Below are positions 61,824 through 64,000 of a DNA stretch of 64,000 nucleotides, one piece after another. The translations under genes and the position numbers were made by a program. The notes beneath the pieces are model-generated. The model was not told the origin of the DNA and ran no database searches. It was given only the letters and a program-made list of their open reading frames with translations. The DNA lies in contig OZ244043.1 of assembly GCA_965215215.1 (NCBI GenBank), forward strand, positions 2,790,001-2,854,000, written 5' to 3'. Source of the stretch: CALDTK01 sp965215215 (GTDB taxonomy: Bacteria; Bacteroidota; Bacteroidia; Chitinophagales; Saprospiraceae). The number at the start of each line of letters is the position of its first letter. The first letter of the stretch is position 1.

Positions 61824-62620
61824 ATAGCGTCCGGTACGGCCTGTTCCTGGCCGCGGGCCTGTGCCTGCCCGTATTCGTCTTCGCGCAAGCGGACACCTTT
61901 CGCCTCCGGGCGGGCGATACCCTCCTGCTCGATAACCTAGGCCAGGTTTATCGCTGGTCCCTGCGCAACGGTGCCTTCGATCGGGAGCGCTCCGTAAATC
62001 GGTTGGCGGGCAGGGACACCCTGCGTTACCGCTACCAGAACGTACGGCTCGGCCGGGTTCAGAGCGTCGATCTCACCGACCCGCTGCGGCCGCTGCTTTT
62101 CTACGGCGACGCCCAGCGCGTGATCTGGCTGGATCGAAGCCTGGTGGAGCTCCGCGGGCTCGACCTGATCGACCTCAACTTCGGCGCCATCGACGCGGTG
62201 GCCTACGCCCCCAACGAGGGCCTCTGGGTGTACGCCCCCGACCGACAGCAGCTGCTGCAGATCGACCGGCAGGGGAGGGTGGCCTACGCGAGTCCGGACC
62301 TGAGCCAGGCCTTCGGTCGCCGTATCCGCGCTACGGAACTGGTGGCCACGCCGCAGCAGCTTAGCCTAGCCACCTCGGACGGCCGGATTTTGTTCTTCGA
62401 TCCTTTCGGGAGCTACCGTACCCAGCTTCTCCGCGCAGGCCACCACTTGATCGCTACGCAGCGCCAGCTACTCTTCAGAGAGGACGGTACGTGGTGGAGC
62501 TACCGAGGAGCTGGGAGCGCGGTGGAACCCGTTCGATCGGAGACGAACCTAGTGAGTGCGCGCGGGGGAGTAGCACTCTACCGGAACGGGCGCAGCGTTT
62601 GGCTCACCACCATTAGATAA
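61799..62620 (+). CDS. Exported protein of unknown function
   Basis: The product has a signal peptide (YGLFLAAGLCLPVFVFAQA). The body is a set of beta-strand repeats that resemble a small propeller (LLLDNLGQVYRWSLRNGAF, GLWVYAPDRQQLLQIDRQGRV, LSLATSDGRILFFDPFG). I do not recognise a family. The start is GTG 61799 or TTG 61820; both overlap the end of lpxH, so the genes are probably translationally coupled. Similar cell-envelope proteins often sit next to lipid A genes by operon layout, without proof of a link. Confidence 0.6.
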   Translation: MAFQSNRLNSVRYGLFLAAGLCLPVFVFAQADTFRLRAGDTLLLDNLGQVYRWSLRNGAFDRERSVNRLAGRDTLRYRYQNVRLGRVQSVDLTDPLRPLLFYGDAQRVIWLDRSLVELRGLDLIDLNFGAIDAVAYAPNEGLWVYAPDRQQLLQIDRQGRVAYASPDLSQAFGRRIRATELVATPQQLSLATSDGRILFFDPFGSYRTQLLRAGHHLIATQRQLLFREDGTWWSYRGAGSAVEPVRSETNLVSARGGVALYRNGRSVWLTTIR

Positions 62621-63124
62621 CTAGTTCGAGTTGCTCCCTGCAAACAGCTCGGCGATGATGGGAGCGATCCGTAGGTATCTTCCTCCCTGGTAGGTTACAG
62701 AACGTAGCTGCCGACCCGTACTCGGATCGACGAGCTGGACGGTCGCCGATTGCAGAGCACCTACTTCGAAAGCCCCCGATCCCGTAACGATCACGCGGTA
62801 GTCGATGTCCGGAGTCGAAAACACGCTGCGCGTCGTTACCAAATCCCCCGGTGTCGTACTGGCGGCTACCCCAGTCCCGCTCGGTCCGCGCTGCGAAGGG
62901 TAGCTAACTAAACTGTCGCGGTAAACTTCTACGCCGATACGCACGAGCTCGGTGGCGACGAGACCGTACATCCGCGCCTGCGACGGATCGTTTTCGATCA
63001 GCATAACTGAAATACGCCCCTCTTTTGATTCGGGCGGAGGACCACTCGTGCGAAGGCCCGGAGCGCAAGCACCCAAGAAAACGACGAAAACTGCGAGCGT
63101 TAGTGAGAGGTAAGAATCGCGCAT
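62621..63124 (-). CDS. Lipoprotein of unknown function
   Basis: The 167-residue product has a lipoprotein signal (MRDSYLSLTLAVFVVFLGAC). The mature part has strand-rich segments (ISVMLIENDPSQARMYGLVATELV, IDYRVIVTGSGAFEVGALQSATVQLVD) reminiscent of small curli- or LPS-assembly-type lipoproteins, but I cannot assign a family. It lies about 100 bases after the TolC-like gene on the same strand, so a shared envelope function is possible. The stop is directly adjacent to that of the convergent gene at 62620. Confidence 0.6.
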   Translation of the reverse strand: MRDSYLSLTLAVFVVFLGACAPGLRTSGPPPESKEGRISVMLIENDPSQARMYGLVATELVRIGVEVYRDSLVSYPSQRGPSGTGVAASTTPGDLVTTRSVFSTPDIDYRVIVTGSGAFEVGALQSATVQLVDPSTGRQLRSVTYQGGRYLRIAPIIAELFAGSNSN

Positions 63125-63224
63125 GGCTAACCGGCGTAGGAGGTAACCGCGAGCAAGCTACGTGCTAGCGGACTGTCGAGCTTTCGCCTTACGTATAGTT
63201 TAACTTTCCACGCTGTAGCCGCCA

Positions 63225-64000
63225 TCAGAGCAGCACCCAACGCCTGACCCCATCCGCGTCGAGCGCGACGTAGTCGGCGATCAGGCGCGCGTAGCGCTCG
63301 CGGAGCTTCGACTCCGTGGCCAACAGATCGAGTTGGTCTCGCAGGCTCCGGCGTTCGAGGCGTAGGACGGCCTCCGGGCGCGTTAGTTGGGACTTTAGGT
63401 AGGCCTTCCGCAGCCGCTCACGTTGGCTAGTGCGAACCGTCGCTTGCTCTTGCAGTCGGTCGAAGCTCGCGAAGGCGCGGCGCATTTCGGCGATGTCGGA
63501 GCTTAGGTTGCGGATCCGCTCGGCCCGTTCTAACTCCACTTCGTAAGTCGCCTCAGCGCGCTCGATCGCTAGCTCGTCGAGGTCGCGGATCGTACGCAGT
63601 CGCTGCGGTAGACGCAGTGAGGCCCCCACCGAAACTTGCTGGGGGAGCTCGTTTCTATCGCCGCGGTAGTCGACCTGCAAGAAGTCGATGAGCTGGAGGT
63701 TCTCCGCGCGCTCCAGGGCCGCTTCGGCGTCTATCTGTGCGAGCTTCAGGCTGCGGTCCGCTGGACTGGGTCCGGCGGATTCGAGCTGCAGGAGCCGTTG
63801 CCGCATCTCCGCGGTCCCTACGAGTCGATCTAACCCGATAGGGAGTTCCGTCTCGGTGAGGTAACCGGCGAGATCCGCCCGCCTCAGGTCGGTTTCGGCG
63901 AAATCCTCCTGCGCGTCGAGCGCGCGCTCCACGTCGTAGTCGGGTTCTACGAGGCGGCGCGTGGTTACCTCCACGAGCCGTCGCTGGACCCGTTGCAAAC
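63225..64000 (-). CDS. TolC-like outer-membrane efflux protein (5' end outside window)
   Basis: The frame is open to the right edge of the window, so the N-terminus is missing. The visible 257 residues are largely helical with heptad-like runs: DRSLKLAQIDAEAALERAENLQL, DELAIERAEATYEVELERAERI and RERLRKAYLKSQLTRPEAVLRLERRSLRDQLDLL. A strand pair (SVGASLRLPQR) is embedded in the pattern of the TolC/OEP family. It would form the outer-membrane channel of an efflux or secretion system. Membrane fusion protein and pump genes are expected upstream, beyond the window. Confidence 0.65.
   Translation of the reverse strand, partial: LQRVQRRLVEVTTRRLVEPDYDVERALDAQEDFAETDLRRADLAGYLTETELPIGLDRLVGTAEMRQRLLQLESAGPSPADRSLKLAQIDAEAALERAENLQLIDFLQVDYRGDRNELPQQVSVGASLRLPQRLRTIRDLDELAIERAEATYEVELERAERIRNLSSDIAEMRRAFASFDRLQEQATVRTSQRERLRKAYLKSQLTRPEAVLRLERRSLRDQLDLLATESKLRERYARLIADYVALDADGVRRWVLL

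Overview
The window is GC-rich bacterial chromosome from a member of the phylum Bacteroidota, most likely a marine Saprospiria/Lewinella-type lineage. The signs are C-terminal type IX secretion (T9SS) sorting domains on several exported proteins, SusC/SusD remnants, a membrane-spanning propeller/HTH regulator of the kind that controls glycan-use loci, start codons without Shine-Dalgarno sequences, and promoter boxes matching the Bacteroidota -7 consensus TAnnTTTG. The species assignment is inference; no rRNA is present.

Layout. 1-9.6 kb: a DUF1990 gene, a di-haem cytochrome c peroxidase, a secreted PhoX-like protein, a Uma2 nuclease, a degenerate membrane-protein gene, an AlbA/RecG-like regulator broken at a poly-C tract, and mreB. 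9.8-13.7 kb: a small membrane protein, a large one-component membrane regulator and a TerB-like protein. 13.7-21.1 kb: an accessory island bounded by a diverged second copy of the 3' end of thrS and the intact thrS. It contains a ruined polysaccharide-utilization locus (sulfatase, SusC, SusD), a dead IS4-family transposase, and a less GC-rich block encoding a lipoprotein, a T9SS-exported protein and an outer-membrane barrel. 21-34.6 kb: thrS, conserved hypotheticals, an MFS transporter coupled to a serine hydrolase, an ECF sigma factor with an overlapping membrane partner, trigger factor and a bifunctional RSH (ppGpp) enzyme. 34.6-42.9 kb: tRNA-Leu, Fur, a glycosyltransferase, a tyrosine phosphatase, MsrA, a phosphopantetheinyl transferase, a WD40 protein, a T9SS-exported hydrolase, dCTP deaminase, OsmC and tRNA-Ser. 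43-48.2 kb: the conserved rimP-nusA-infB operon. 48-64 kb: a TspO-related protein, secreted proteins, a lactonase, UvrC, a second Uma2, a SWIM/SNF2 helicase, a SulP transporter, LpxH, and a 5'-truncated TolC-like gene at the right edge.

The most unusual signal is a 14-base interspersed motif, GTTTTNGCGNAAGC. I count 24 exact copies on both strands, where less than 0.01 would be expected by chance. It lies mostly inside genes, in several reading frames, and is absent from the less GC-rich cargo of the island. It behaves like a DNA-level signal (uptake sequence, or protein- or modification-site) rather than a protein motif, and I do not recognise it from any described system. Other items of note are the thrS-flanked island with premature stops that mostly replace probable Tyr codons, a possible phase-variable C8 tract, a recurrent -7 box 4-7 nt before ATG that implies leaderless mRNAs, and a divergent gene pair whose start codons share one CATG.
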